64,000 bases of DNA from Olsenella_L sp051876355 (GTDB lineage: Bacteria; Actinomycetota; Coriobacteriia; Coriobacteriales; Atopobiaceae): the NCBI GenBank assembly GCA_051876355.1, contig JBJEHU010000037.1, forward strand, positions 124,001 to 188,000, given 5' to 3'. Below the pieces are notes generated by a model. It was not told where the DNA came from, did no database searches, and saw nothing but the letters and a program-made list of their open reading frames with translations. Below are positions 44,405 to 51,969 of this stretch, one piece after another. A program made the translations under genes and the position numbers. Position 1 is the first letter of the stretch. Each line of letters opens with the position of its first letter.

Positions 44405-45178
44405 CTAGCGGAGCGGATCCTCATGTCCTGAAGGCGCAGCCTTCCTGGAGAGATGGTTGATGCCAGACTGCTCAAGGGTCACGGCGCAGGGGACACGATG
44501 CTGAAGGACACGCTCGACGTTTCTCCTGTCGCTCTTCTCATAGAATGCCTCGGCCTCTGCCTTCTTCATGCCGCCCTCGACCTTGCGCTCGACGAGGCGT
44601 GCTTCGAGCTCGGAGGGCGTGGCCTCGATGAAGACGGAATCGTTGCAGTAGGCACACAGGCCTCTCCAGCCACGCTCGTCCAAGAGCAGGTAGTTGCCCT
44701 CGATGAGGACGATCCTCGTGTCGACGGCGATAGCGTTCTCCTCGACCTCGTGGGTCTTCCTGCTGTAGGCAGGCATGAGGACACGCTTGCCGCGCTTGAG
44801 CTCGATGAGCTTGGCACGGAAGGCATTGAGGTCGAAGGTCTCAGGTGCACCCTTGATGTCGGAGAGCCTGACTTCACGGCCATCGACGTCGGCCACGTTC
44901 GATCTCAGATAGGAGTTGGGATAGTGGAAGCCATCGAGACTTACCGCTGTAAGCGGCAGCGCCCCCTCGACCGTCTGGGAAAGCTCTTCGAGCGTCTGAG
45001 CGCAGCAGGACTTGCCGGTTCCCGGCGCTCCTGCCATGAAGACGATCATGCGCCTGCCGAGGCCGCGTGCGAGGTTCGACCAGCGCTTCACGAGAGGTAT
45101 GAGCACCCCATCGATCGTAGCCGAGTCATAGGCGGCCTTGACCTTGAGGCCATTGACGCTAAGTTCGAATTCCTGCAT
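44405..45178 (-). CDS. P-loop kinase of the uridine kinase/YggC-like family
   Basis: A 257-residue P-loop kinase: Walker A GAPGTGKS, SLDGFHYPNSYLR (the DGFH substrate loop shared by uridine kinase, phosphoribulokinase and pantothenate kinase), KGAPETFD, LMPAYSRKTHEVEENAIAV and LIEGNYLLLDERGW. This pattern matches YggC/FrcK-type proteins annotated as nucleoside or sugar kinases. The ATG at 45178 has GAGGAG 9 bases upstream. The substrate is unknown; the gene is monocistronic and divergent from infC. Confidence 0.75.
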   Translation of the reverse strand: MQEFELSVNGLKVKAAYDSATIDGVLIPLVKRWSNLARGLGRRMIVFMAGAPGTGKSCCAQTLEELSQTVEGALPLTAVSLDGFHYPNSYLRSNVADVDGREVRLSDIKGAPETFDLNAFRAKLIELKRGKRVLMPAYSRKTHEVEENAIAVDTRIVLIEGNYLLLDERGWRGLCAYCNDSVFIEATPSELEARLVERKVEGGMKKAEAEAFYEKSDRRNVERVLQHRVPCAVTLEQSGINHLSRKAAPSGHEDPLR

Positions 45179-45520
45179 GAGGTACAGCTCCTCGGTCCGT
45201 GCGAATGTGCATCGACTAGTGTAGCAAGTGGCAGGCAGCTGGAACACGAATGTTTGCAGGGATAAACGTTTCCCACAAAGCAGCATCACGGGCTGAGAGC
45301 CCTTCTGCTATGATGTGCTGTGAAGAGATGGAGAAGAGCGGCTCCGGCTTGCATGCATGCGGGTGGAGGCGTACACTGTCTTTTCGTGTTAACGAAGCGG
45401 GATGCGTATGCGTCCCCACCTTGCGGCGCCTTGAGCAGCTGTCTGGTCAGACAATATGAGTTCACCCTTTTGGGCCCATGTCTTCTGGCTGCTGCTTCGC
45501 GTGCCGGGAGATTTTCTTTT
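45179..45520. promoter_or_regulatory. Upstream region and long leader of infC
   Basis: No gene supported. An extended -10 TGCTATGAT (TATGAT at 45309-45314) would start a leader of about 200 nt ahead of infC. The leader can form a hairpin around 45399-45416 (GGGATGCG-TAT-GCGTCCC type, two wobble pairs). Long infC leaders carry autoregulatory structures for IF3 or L20 in other bacteria; whether this one does is inference. Confidence 0.4.
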
Positions 45521-46129
45521 ATGTGGCAGGCAACTGCCAGAGAGAGGAAGGTGTCGGCGATAGCTAAGTCCGATGAGCCCCGCATCAACGGGGAGATTTC
45601 TGCTCGTACTTGCCGTCTGATTGGTGTGGATGGCTCGCAGCTTGGTCTGTTTGGCGTCCGCGATGCCCTGCGCATTGCCGAGGAACAGAATATGGACCTC
45701 GTGGAGATTGCCCCCAACGCAGAGCCTCCCGTCTGCAAGGTCATGGACTACAGCAAGTACAAGTACGACCAGGCCCGCAAGGCCAAGCAGGCCCGCAAGA
45801 ACCAGGCCAAGATCGAAGTCAAGGAAATGAAGTTCCGCCCGAAGATCGACAAGGGTGACTACGAGACCAAGAAGAACCACGTGCTCCGCTTCCTGAAGAA
45901 GGGTGCCCGTGTCAAGGTCACGATTATGTTCCGCGGCCGCGAGATGGCTCACCCCGAGCAGGGTCTCATGGTGCTCGAGAAGCTTGCGGACGAGCTCAAG
46001 CCTTTCGCTACGGTTGATTCCCAGCCGAAGATGGAAGGCCGTAACATGCACATGCTGCTTTCTCCCATCAAGGGTGCCTTCGACAACGTGGACACGGGAG
46101 AAGATAGCGAGACAGAGAAGGAGAACTGA
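45521..46129 (+). CDS. infC: Translation initiation factor IF-3
   Basis: IF3 binds the 30S subunit, prevents early 50S joining and checks the start codon. The protein shows the N-domain RINGEISARTCRLIGVDGSQLGLF, the linker KYDQARKAKQARKNQ, and the C-domain KEMKFRPKIDKGDYETKK..FLKKGARVKVTIMFRGREM. Two starts are possible: ATG at 45521 with GGGAG 10 bases upstream (202 residues) and GTG at 45551 (192 residues) after AGAGGAAG; the ATG is listed. It heads the classic infC-rpmI-rplT operon. Confidence 0.94.
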   Translation: MWQATARERKVSAIAKSDEPRINGEISARTCRLIGVDGSQLGLFGVRDALRIAEEQNMDLVEIAPNAEPPVCKVMDYSKYKYDQARKAKQARKNQAKIEVKEMKFRPKIDKGDYETKKNHVLRFLKKGARVKVTIMFRGREMAHPEQGLMVLEKLADELKPFATVDSQPKMEGRNMHMLLSPIKGAFDNVDTGEDSETEKEN

Positions 46130-46131
46130 GT

Positions 46132-46326
46132 ATGCCTAAGATGAAGACGCACAAGGGTACGGCAAAGCGCTTCCGCCGTACGGGTACCGGCAAGATTATG
46201 CGTGCCAAGGCTTACAAGAGCCACATCCTGACCAAGAAGTCCCCGAAGCGCATTCGCGGCTTCCGCCAGGAGACCACCGTCGCTCCTGCAGACGTGAAGG
46301 TCGTTTCCGCCCGCATGGGCAAGTAA
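46132..46326 (+). CDS. rpmI: 50S ribosomal protein L35
   Basis: A 64-residue, very basic protein: MPKMKTHKGTAKRFRRTGTGKIMRAKAYKSH is the family N-terminus, and HILTKKSPKRIRGFR follows. It lies 2 bp after infC, whose last codons (GAGAAGGAGAAC) contain the ribosome site. Confidence 0.97.
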   Translation: MPKMKTHKGTAKRFRRTGTGKIMRAKAYKSHILTKKSPKRIRGFRQETTVAPADVKVVSARMGK

Positions 46327-46359
46327 GCATTGCATTCAGCAACTAGGAGTTGATTAGAT

Positions 46360-46722
46360 ATGGCACGTGTCAAGCGCGCAGTTACCGGACGCAAGAAGCG
46401 TCAGACCCTGAAGAAGCTCTCCAAGGGCTACTACGGTACTTCCTCTCGTACGTTCCGCGGCATGAAGGAGCAGGTCGCTCACTCCCTGCAGTACCAGTAC
46501 CGCGATCGCCGCAACAAGAAGCGCGACATCCGCGCTCTCTGGATCCAGCGCATCAATGCTGCTGCCCGCATGAACGATCTGAACTACTCGAACTTCATGC
46601 ACGGCCTCAAGCTCGCCGGCGTCGATCTCGACCGCAAGGTCCTCGCACAGATCGCCTACGACGACCCCGAGACCTTCGCAAAGCTCGCCGAGGTTGCCAA
46701 GAAGGCACTCGCAGCTGCCTAA
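46360..46722 (+). CDS. rplT: 50S ribosomal protein L20
   Basis: A 120-residue protein: MARVKRAVTGRKKRQTLKKLSKGYYG, RDRRNKKRDIRALWIQRINAAAR and YSNFMHGLKLAGVDLDRKVLAQIA are the standard L20 blocks. It binds 23S rRNA early in assembly and closes the infC operon before a strong terminator. The ribosome site is AGGAGTT upstream of the ATG. Confidence 0.97.
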   Translation: MARVKRAVTGRKKRQTLKKLSKGYYGTSSRTFRGMKEQVAHSLQYQYRDRRNKKRDIRALWIQRINAAARMNDLNYSNFMHGLKLAGVDLDRKVLAQIAYDDPETFAKLAEVAKKALAAA

Positions 46723-46746
46723 GCTGTCTTGCATCGAAGATGCAGT

Positions 46747-46778
46747 AGCGCCCCTGCTGAGAAGCGGGGGCGCTTTTT
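46747..46778 (+). terminator. Terminator of the infC operon
   Basis: An 11-bp stem AGCGCCCCTGC/GCGGGGGCGCT (one wobble) around TGAGAA followed by TTTT, 25 bp after rplT. Confidence 0.9.
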
Positions 46779-47097
46779 CATGCCGAGAAACAGGCAGGGG
46801 AGAGGCATCCATCGCTGGAGAAATGGTTGCATCGAAGCGGCCCCAGAGACGCTCCAGGCCCATCTGAGAGCTCCAAAGACGTTCCTGCCTGCAGGAGCCA
46901 GAAACTTCCCATATACGTCCGCAGCACGACTCGATGCCTGCTGCATAGGGATGCGCTGCCTCGACACGGCAGGCCCGGACATGCATATGCCTCCGCCACC
47001 TGAAGACGCCTCCGGAGTGCATGCGGGGATCTATGGGACAACGGAGAGGCAAGGGAACAGTGCGGCGTGAGATGGCCTCTCAGCGCCTCTCCCTATG
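46779..47097. other. 319-bp stretch without a recognisable gene
   Basis: It lies between the infC-operon terminator and the terminator of the convergent WecA/TagO-type gene. No reading frame has a ribosome site, family pattern or tRNA-like fold. I see nothing in it. Confidence 0.4.
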
Positions 47098-47132
47098 AAA
47101 GGAGCTTCCACCTCTGGGGCGGAAGCTCCTTT
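47098..47132. terminator. Terminator of the WecA/TagO-type gene
   Basis: A perfect 12-bp stem AAAGGAGCTTCC/GGAAGCTCCTTT around an 11-base loop, 25 bp after the stop; the A and T ends make it usable on both strands. Confidence 0.8.
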
Positions 47133-47156
47133 GCTGTTCAGAGATGCAATTGCCTC

Positions 47157-48347
47157 TCAGTGCAGATGATGGTGGCTGTGGTGCTCGAGCTTGTTCTCTT
47201 CTGCCTTGAAGGCCGGATCGTCCGGCGTGATCAGCGTGTCGTCGCCGGTATTCGGATCCTGATGATGCAGGAGCACCGGCTCGAAGAGATGGAGATGGCG
47301 GCAGAAGAGCGCCGAGATCACGAAGAGGAGGAAGAAGATGCCTATGCGGGGCCACAGCGTCACTTGCGTCATAACGTACGACCCGATGCAGAGGACGCTC
47401 GTCCAGGCATACATCAGAAGCACAGCCTGCTTCTGGTCGAAGCCTTCTGCGATGAGGCGATGATGGATGTGGCCACGGTCTGCCTGGCCGATGCTTACAT
47501 GGCCACGCATGCGCCGGACGATGGCAGAGAACGTATCGATGATCGGGATGCCGGCAATGACAAGAGGGACGATGATCGTCGTGAGGCCCGCGATACGGGT
47601 GACGTTCAGAAGCGAGATCGTGCCCAGCGCGAATCCTATGAGCATCGAGCCCGAGTCGCCGAGGAAGATCGAGGCTGGATGGAAGTTGTACTTCAGGAAT
47701 CCGAGGCAGGCACCGGCAAGGGCGATGGAAAGGCCTGCGGCATCGAAGCGGCCGCCGCCGAAGGCGATGATGAACATCGTGAAGCTCGCTATGACGGCAA
47801 TGCCTGAGGCCAGGCCGTCGAGGCCGTCGATCAGATTGAAGATGTTCACGTAGGCAACGAGGTAGATGACCGTGATCGGGTAGGTCCAGATGCCGAGCTC
47901 GATGAAATCGCCCGTGATGGGGCTCACGATGTTGCCGATCACGAGGCCCGAGGCGGCAGCGAAGGTCGCTGCGAGCACCTGTCCCAGAAGCTTCTGGTGG
48001 GGCCTGAGCGAATATTTGTCGTCGAGAAGGCCTGTCACGAAGATCGTGACCATTGCGATGCCCAGGAGAGGATAGTTGATGGCGCGGCTCCTCGGCGGCA
48101 TGATCGAGAACGGCCAGCCCAGGTAGCGGTAGCCGAAGATCTGGAGAAGCAGGGCGACGAGCAGCCCCAAAAAGACCGCGATGCCGCCCATGCGCGGAAT
48201 CGGCGTCGTATTGATGCGGCGCTTCTCCGGATAGTCGATGGCATCGACCTTCCAGGCAATCTTCGAGGCGAGAGGCGTTGTTAGGAGCGTCGTCACAAGG
48301 GCGCTCAGGAAAAGCATGATATAGGGCACCCAGTGCTCGATACGCAC
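47157..48347 (-). CDS. Undecaprenyl-phosphate sugar-1-phosphate transferase (WecA/TagO/MraY family)
   Basis: A 396-residue integral membrane enzyme with about ten or eleven membrane segments that loads a sugar-1-phosphate (usually GlcNAc) on undecaprenyl phosphate to start cell-wall polymer synthesis. Motifs: KRRINTTPIPRMGG, GLLDDKYSL (metal Asp pair), FNLIDGLDGLASG, ASIFLGDSGSMLIGF and the GHIHHRLI loop typical of WecA/TagO rather than MraY. A GTG at 48347 with AGGAGG 6 bases upstream is the start. The C-terminal tail of about 30 residues ends in a His-rich HHSHHHLH. It stands alone between terminators. Confidence 0.88.
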   Translation of the reverse strand: MRIEHWVPYIMLFLSALVTTLLTTPLASKIAWKVDAIDYPEKRRINTTPIPRMGGIAVFLGLLVALLLQIFGYRYLGWPFSIMPPRSRAINYPLLGIAMVTIFVTGLLDDKYSLRPHQKLLGQVLAATFAAASGLVIGNIVSPITGDFIELGIWTYPITVIYLVAYVNIFNLIDGLDGLASGIAVIASFTMFIIAFGGGRFDAAGLSIALAGACLGFLKYNFHPASIFLGDSGSMLIGFALGTISLLNVTRIAGLTTIIVPLVIAGIPIIDTFSAIVRRMRGHVSIGQADRGHIHHRLIAEGFDQKQAVLLMYAWTSVLCIGSYVMTQVTLWPRIGIFFLLFVISALFCRHLHLFEPVLLHHQDPNTGDDTLITPDDPAFKAEENKLEHHSHHHLH

Positions 48348-48556
48348 GCCATACCTCCTGTTCCTGTTCCGCGTCAGCTTCGATTGAGATAGAACCTCTC
48401 AATCATACCGGAAAGGGATTCTCAGGAAAACGTTGTGTGCGGGCATGCCACAAAGCAGGCAGAAGTATTGGCTCGCTGCAAGCAATCTCAAGTATTTCCC
48501 GTGTGCAAGGTGCAAGTCAAGACTGTGCAAGCCCGAGAACTTTTCCTATCATTGGT

Positions 48557-48735
48557 GGTGCCGTCCCCCTGCAGCACAAACTGGGTGAACCGACACGTAT
48601 TTTCAGGGAGTCCATATCTCGTTCCCAGTACAGGTATCCTTCGGTGTTAAGGAAGCTGGAACAGGCGACGAGGACACCCACCTTAGCAAGGTGGGTTCAT
48701 AAACGTTCTGCAGGAGGCGGCATCTTATTGTTTGC
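48557..48735 (+). ncRNA. ssrS: Probable 6S RNA
   Basis: About 180 nt with the 6S layout. A closing stem pairs TGCCGTCCCCCTGCAG (48559-48574) with CTGCAGGAGGCGGCA (48708-48722). The 3' side of the central bubble carries a small hairpin CCCACCTT-AGC-AAGGTGGG, and a terminal hairpin TCCTT-CGGTGTT-AAGGA lies between. The 3' strand GGAGGCGGCATC resembles the conserved end of E. coli 6S. A TATCAT at 48547 sits where a -10 should. 6S RNA binds housekeeping RNA polymerase in stationary phase. Ends are estimates. Confidence 0.68.
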
Positions 48736-48776
48736 ATGTCCTGCTGCCGATATTGTGGGGCGCTCCAAATTGGGCA

Positions 48777-48807
48777 TTGACATGACCTGCGCGAATTGCG
48801 AGAATAT
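48777..48807 (+). promoter_or_regulatory. Promoter of tRNA-Ala(CGC)
   Basis: Consensus -35 TTGACA (48777-48782) and GAATAT (48802-48807) with a 19-bp spacer, 18 bp before the tRNA. Confidence 0.6.
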
Positions 48808-48825
48808 CTAACGCACTGCCCAGAC

Positions 48826-48901
48826 GGGGATGTAGCTCAGCTGGGAGAGCGCTGCCTTCGCAAGGCAGAGGCCGAGGGTTCGAATCCCTTCATCTCCACC
48901 A
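48826..48901 (+). tRNA. tRNA-Ala, anticodon CGC
   Basis: Acceptor stem GGGGATG/CATCTCC (one G-T pair), D-arm GCTC-AGCTGGG-AGAGC, anticodon arm CTGCC-TTCGCAA-GGCAG giving CGC (codon GCG), T-arm with GGTTCGAATCC; CCA is encoded. 76 nt. Confidence 0.97.
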
Positions 48902-48912
48902 TTTGATTATCG

Positions 48913-48938
48913 GACCCGGATGCTTATGCATCCGGGTC
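48913..48938 (+). terminator. Terminator after tRNA-Ala(CGC)
   Basis: A perfect 11-bp stem GACCCGGATGC/GCATCCGGGTC around TTAT, then TTCTTG. The tetraloop equals that after tRNA-Leu(CAA). Confidence 0.8.
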
Positions 48939-48958
48939 TTCTTGCATGAAGGAGACCT

Positions 48959-49897
48959 ATGGATTTCCTCTCGGAGGATGCATTTGCCACCTGCACGCTG
49001 TGTCCCAGGCACTGCGGCGCGAAGAGGAGTGCCGGCAAGGCAGGCCTCTGCGGCGCGACGGCAGACCTTCGGATTGCGCGTGCCGCGCTCCATTTCTGGG
49101 AGGAGCCGCCGATATCAGGCGAAGCCGGGTCGGGCGCCATCTTCTTCACGGGGTGCCCTTTGCGCTGCATCTTCTGCCAGAACCACAACATCTCGCAGGA
49201 AGGCTTCGGCCACAAGATTACGGTCAGGCGCTTGGCGAAGATCATGCTCGAGCTCCAGGACCAGGGAGCCCTGAACATCAATCTTGTGACGCCCTTCCAC
49301 TATGCACCCTACGTGCATGAGGCGCTCATGCTTGCAAAGGACGCTGGGCTCACGCTGCCGATCGTCGCGAACACATCGGGCTATGAGCTGCCGGAGCTTG
49401 TGCGGGAGTTTTCAGACGATATCGATATCTGGCTCACGGACTACAAATATGCATCGCCCGATCTTGCGGGAAAGCTCTCGGGTGCGCGTGACTATCCAGA
49501 GGTTGCCCATGCTGCGCTTTCCGTCATGCATGAGGCACTCATGGCCAAAGGCGGAAGGAAAGAGGATGCAGACGGGCGCATGCTCCAGGGTATCATCGTC
49601 CGCCATCTTGTGCTGCCCTCCCATGCAGACGACTCCTGCCATGTGCTCGACCGCGTATGGGATCTCTGCGGCAACGACGTCGACATCTCTGTCATGAACC
49701 AGTACACGGCAAACGAGCGCTGCCGGAAGATGGGCGGGCCCCTTGCCGGCGCTGTCACGGATGCGGAGTATGAGCAGGTGCTCGACCATTCGGACGACCT
49801 CGGCTTCGAGCGCCTCTGGTGGCAGCAGGGCGGCACGGTCTCCGAGAGCTTCGTGCCGGCCTTCGATGCAACCGGCGTGGAAGGCCCGGAGCTCTGA
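48959..49897 (+). CDS. Radical SAM protein, PflA-like/AmmeMemoRadiSam-like group
   Basis: A 312-residue radical SAM protein. The 4Fe-4S motif is CPLRCIFCQN (CxxxCxxC); an N-terminal cluster CTLCPRHCG...GLCG gives extra cysteines typical of the pyruvate-formate-lyase-activase-related group represented by uncharacterised YfkA-like proteins. Further blocks are HYAPYVHEAL, VANTSGYE, WLTDYKY and RHLVLPSHADDS. GAAGGAGACCT lies before the ATG. The target protein or substrate is unknown; no partner gene with a glycyl radical domain is adjacent. Confidence 0.82.
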   Translation: MDFLSEDAFATCTLCPRHCGAKRSAGKAGLCGATADLRIARAALHFWEEPPISGEAGSGAIFFTGCPLRCIFCQNHNISQEGFGHKITVRRLAKIMLELQDQGALNINLVTPFHYAPYVHEALMLAKDAGLTLPIVANTSGYELPELVREFSDDIDIWLTDYKYASPDLAGKLSGARDYPEVAHAALSVMHEALMAKGGRKEDADGRMLQGIIVRHLVLPSHADDSCHVLDRVWDLCGNDVDISVMNQYTANERCRKMGGPLAGAVTDAEYEQVLDHSDDLGFERLWWQQGGTVSESFVPAFDATGVEGPEL

Positions 49898-49966
49898 TGG
49901 AAGGGCGCCGATAGGGGAATAAGCACTTTTAAGCATGCAGATACCTACCAGAGATTGGTGAAGCAG

Positions 49967-50281
49967 ATGGACGAGAACAAGAGCACGGAGCTCACAGACG
50001 ACGAGAGGCGCGAGCTCGAGGAGCTGAGGGCCGAGAAGGCAAAGCGCCAGGAGGCTGCCAAGGCTGCCCAGGAGCGCGCAGAGCTCGAGCGTCTCCGCTC
50101 CGAGAAGGCCGAGGTCGCAAAGGAGCAGGAAGAGATCAGGCATGAGCAGGCGCAGCGCGAGCGCGGCCGTGCGCTCATGGAGCCGGATGACGACCTCAAG
50201 ATGCCGCTTGGCCAGAAGATCACGATCGCGGCCGTTGTCGGCATCGCCCTCGTCTTCCTCCTTGTCAACATCTTCGCATAG
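49967..50281 (+). CDS. Small tail-anchored coiled-coil protein
   Basis: A 104-residue protein of no family I can name. Residues 1-75 are extremely rich in Glu, Lys, Arg, Ala and Gln with heptads (ELEELRAEKAKRQEAAKAAQ...), then DDDLKMPLGQK and one hydrophobic segment TIAAVVGIALVFLLVNIF ending the chain. The start is taken at ATG 49967 after GGTGAAGCAG; a GTG 9 bases earlier is possible. The layout, cytoplasmic rod plus C-terminal anchor, mirrors the larger protein at 30955-32178. Confidence 0.65.
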   Translation: MDENKSTELTDDERRELEELRAEKAKRQEAAKAAQERAELERLRSEKAEVAKEQEEIRHEQAQRERGRALMEPDDDLKMPLGQKITIAAVVGIALVFLLVNIFA

Positions 50282-50357
50282 CTCAAGGATTATGCAGGAA
50301 AAGTGGTACCCTTTACCTGCTTACATATCAGGCTGACAGTACAGGGGGTCTTCCTTT

Positions 50358-51848
50358 ATGTCGCTGACCGATAGGACGAAGCCGACCGATGTCGCGCTCA
50401 ATACCGATCTCTATGAGCTCACGATGGCTCAGGGATTCTGGGAGTCAGGGCTTGCCGATACCCAGGCATGCTTCAATGTCTTCTTCCGCGAGAATCCGTT
50501 CGGAGGTGGATACGCGGTGGCCTGCGGCATGGGCCAGATTGCAGACCTCGTCGAGAACTTCGTGTTCGACGATGACGCGCTTGCCTATCTGAGCTCGCTT
50601 CCCGCACCGGGCGGCGGCCGCATGTTCAAGCAGGGCTTCATCGACTACCTCAGGGACTTCCGCCTGCATGTCGATGTGTGGGCCATCCCCGAAGGCGACA
50701 TCGTCTTCCCGCGCGAGCCCATGGTCAGGGTCTCGGGCCCAATCATCGACTGCCAGCTCCTCGAGACGGCGCTTCTGAACCTCGTGAACTTCCAGACGCT
50801 CGTGGCCACGAAGACCGCCCGCGTCGTCCAGTCGGCACAGGGTCACCCCGTGTCTGACTTCGGCCTCCGTCGTGCGCAGGGTCCTGATGGCGGCCTCGCT
50901 GTCGCCCGTGCCTCCTATGTGGGCGGCGCTTCCTCGACGTCGAACATCCTCGCCGGCAAGATCTACGGTATCCCTGTCTTCGGCACGCATGCCCACTCCT
51001 GGGTCATGGCATTCCCGTCGGAGCTCGAGGCATTCCGCGCCTTCGCGAAGTCGAGCCCGAAGAACTGCGTCCTTCTTGTCGATACCTACGACGTGAAGAA
51101 GGGCATCCAGAACGCGATCACGGTCGCAAAGGAGATGGAGGCACGTGGCGAGCGCCTCGCTGCCATCCGCATCGACTCCGGCGACCTTGCAAAGCTCTCG
51201 AAGCTTGCCCGCAAGGAGTTCGATGAGGCAGGCCTTCCGTATGTGAAGATCTCCGTCTCGAACGACCTCGACGAGTACACGATCCAGTCGCTCTTCGCGC
51301 AGGGTGCCCCGCTCGATTCCTTCGGCGTCGGCACGAAGCTCGCGACCTGCGACCCGCAGCCGTCTTTGGGCGGCGTCTACAAGCTCTCTGCCACGAAGGC
51401 AAAGGGTGCGGACAAGTGGACGCCCGTCATCAAGCTCTCCGAGATGAGCTACAAGCGCACGATTCCTGGCATCCAGCACATCCTGCGCTTCACGGATGCG
51501 GAGGGCGTGCCTGTGGGCGACATGATTGTCGATGACGCGGTCGCGCAGGATACGTCCTCGACCATCGTCGATATCATGGACCCCGACTATACGTACGATG
51601 TCTCGGGCTACGAGTCCCATGAGCTCCTCGTCCAGCTCGTCGCAGACGGCAAGCGGACGGGCGAGCAGACAACGCTCGAGCAGTCGAAGCACCGCTGCCG
51701 CGAGGCGCTCATGCACCTAGATCCGGCGGTCAAGCGCTTCTTGAACCCCCAGTTCTATCCGGTGGGCATGGAACCGGGCCTCGCGAAGCTCAGGAGCGAT
51801 CTTGCACGCGAGGAGCGTGCCGGTTCTGGCCGCCATACGGTTGCATAG
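50358..51848 (+). CDS. pncB: Nicotinate phosphoribosyltransferase
   Basis: PncB joins nicotinate with PRPP to start NAD salvage. The 496-residue length fits the Gram-positive type. Motifs: LNTDLYELTMAQGFWESG, RENPFGGGYAVACGMGQ, DFGLRRAQGPDGG (phosphoribosyl binding), GTHAHSWVMAF with the phosphorylated-His region, LLVDTYDVKKG, IRIDSGDL, and FGVGTKLAT. It is monocistronic, ending before a hairpin terminator. Confidence 0.94.
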   Translation: MSLTDRTKPTDVALNTDLYELTMAQGFWESGLADTQACFNVFFRENPFGGGYAVACGMGQIADLVENFVFDDDALAYLSSLPAPGGGRMFKQGFIDYLRDFRLHVDVWAIPEGDIVFPREPMVRVSGPIIDCQLLETALLNLVNFQTLVATKTARVVQSAQGHPVSDFGLRRAQGPDGGLAVARASYVGGASSTSNILAGKIYGIPVFGTHAHSWVMAFPSELEAFRAFAKSSPKNCVLLVDTYDVKKGIQNAITVAKEMEARGERLAAIRIDSGDLAKLSKLARKEFDEAGLPYVKISVSNDLDEYTIQSLFAQGAPLDSFGVGTKLATCDPQPSLGGVYKLSATKAKGADKWTPVIKLSEMSYKRTIPGIQHILRFTDAEGVPVGDMIVDDAVAQDTSSTIVDIMDPDYTYDVSGYESHELLVQLVADGKRTGEQTTLEQSKHRCREALMHLDPAVKRFLNPQFYPVGMEPGLAKLRSDLAREERAGSGRHTVA

Positions 51849-51877
51849 CGCTGCATATTTCACGTAAAGTGACGATG

Positions 51878-51903
51878 CCACCCTGCTCAGATGGGCAGGG
51901 TGG
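51878..51903 (+). terminator. Terminator after pncB
   Basis: A perfect 9-bp stem CCACCCTGC/GCAGGGTGG around TCAGATGG, then TATCTTTT. Confidence 0.8.
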
Positions 51904-51969
51904 TATCTTTTCACATGTTGGATATCACAGGCAGAAGCATGCCTGTTTCTAGAGAAGGAGCTGTCAGAG

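Noticed and set aside
46729..47070. A 113-codon open frame after rplT
   Set aside because: It includes the infC-operon terminator hairpin and has no family pattern.
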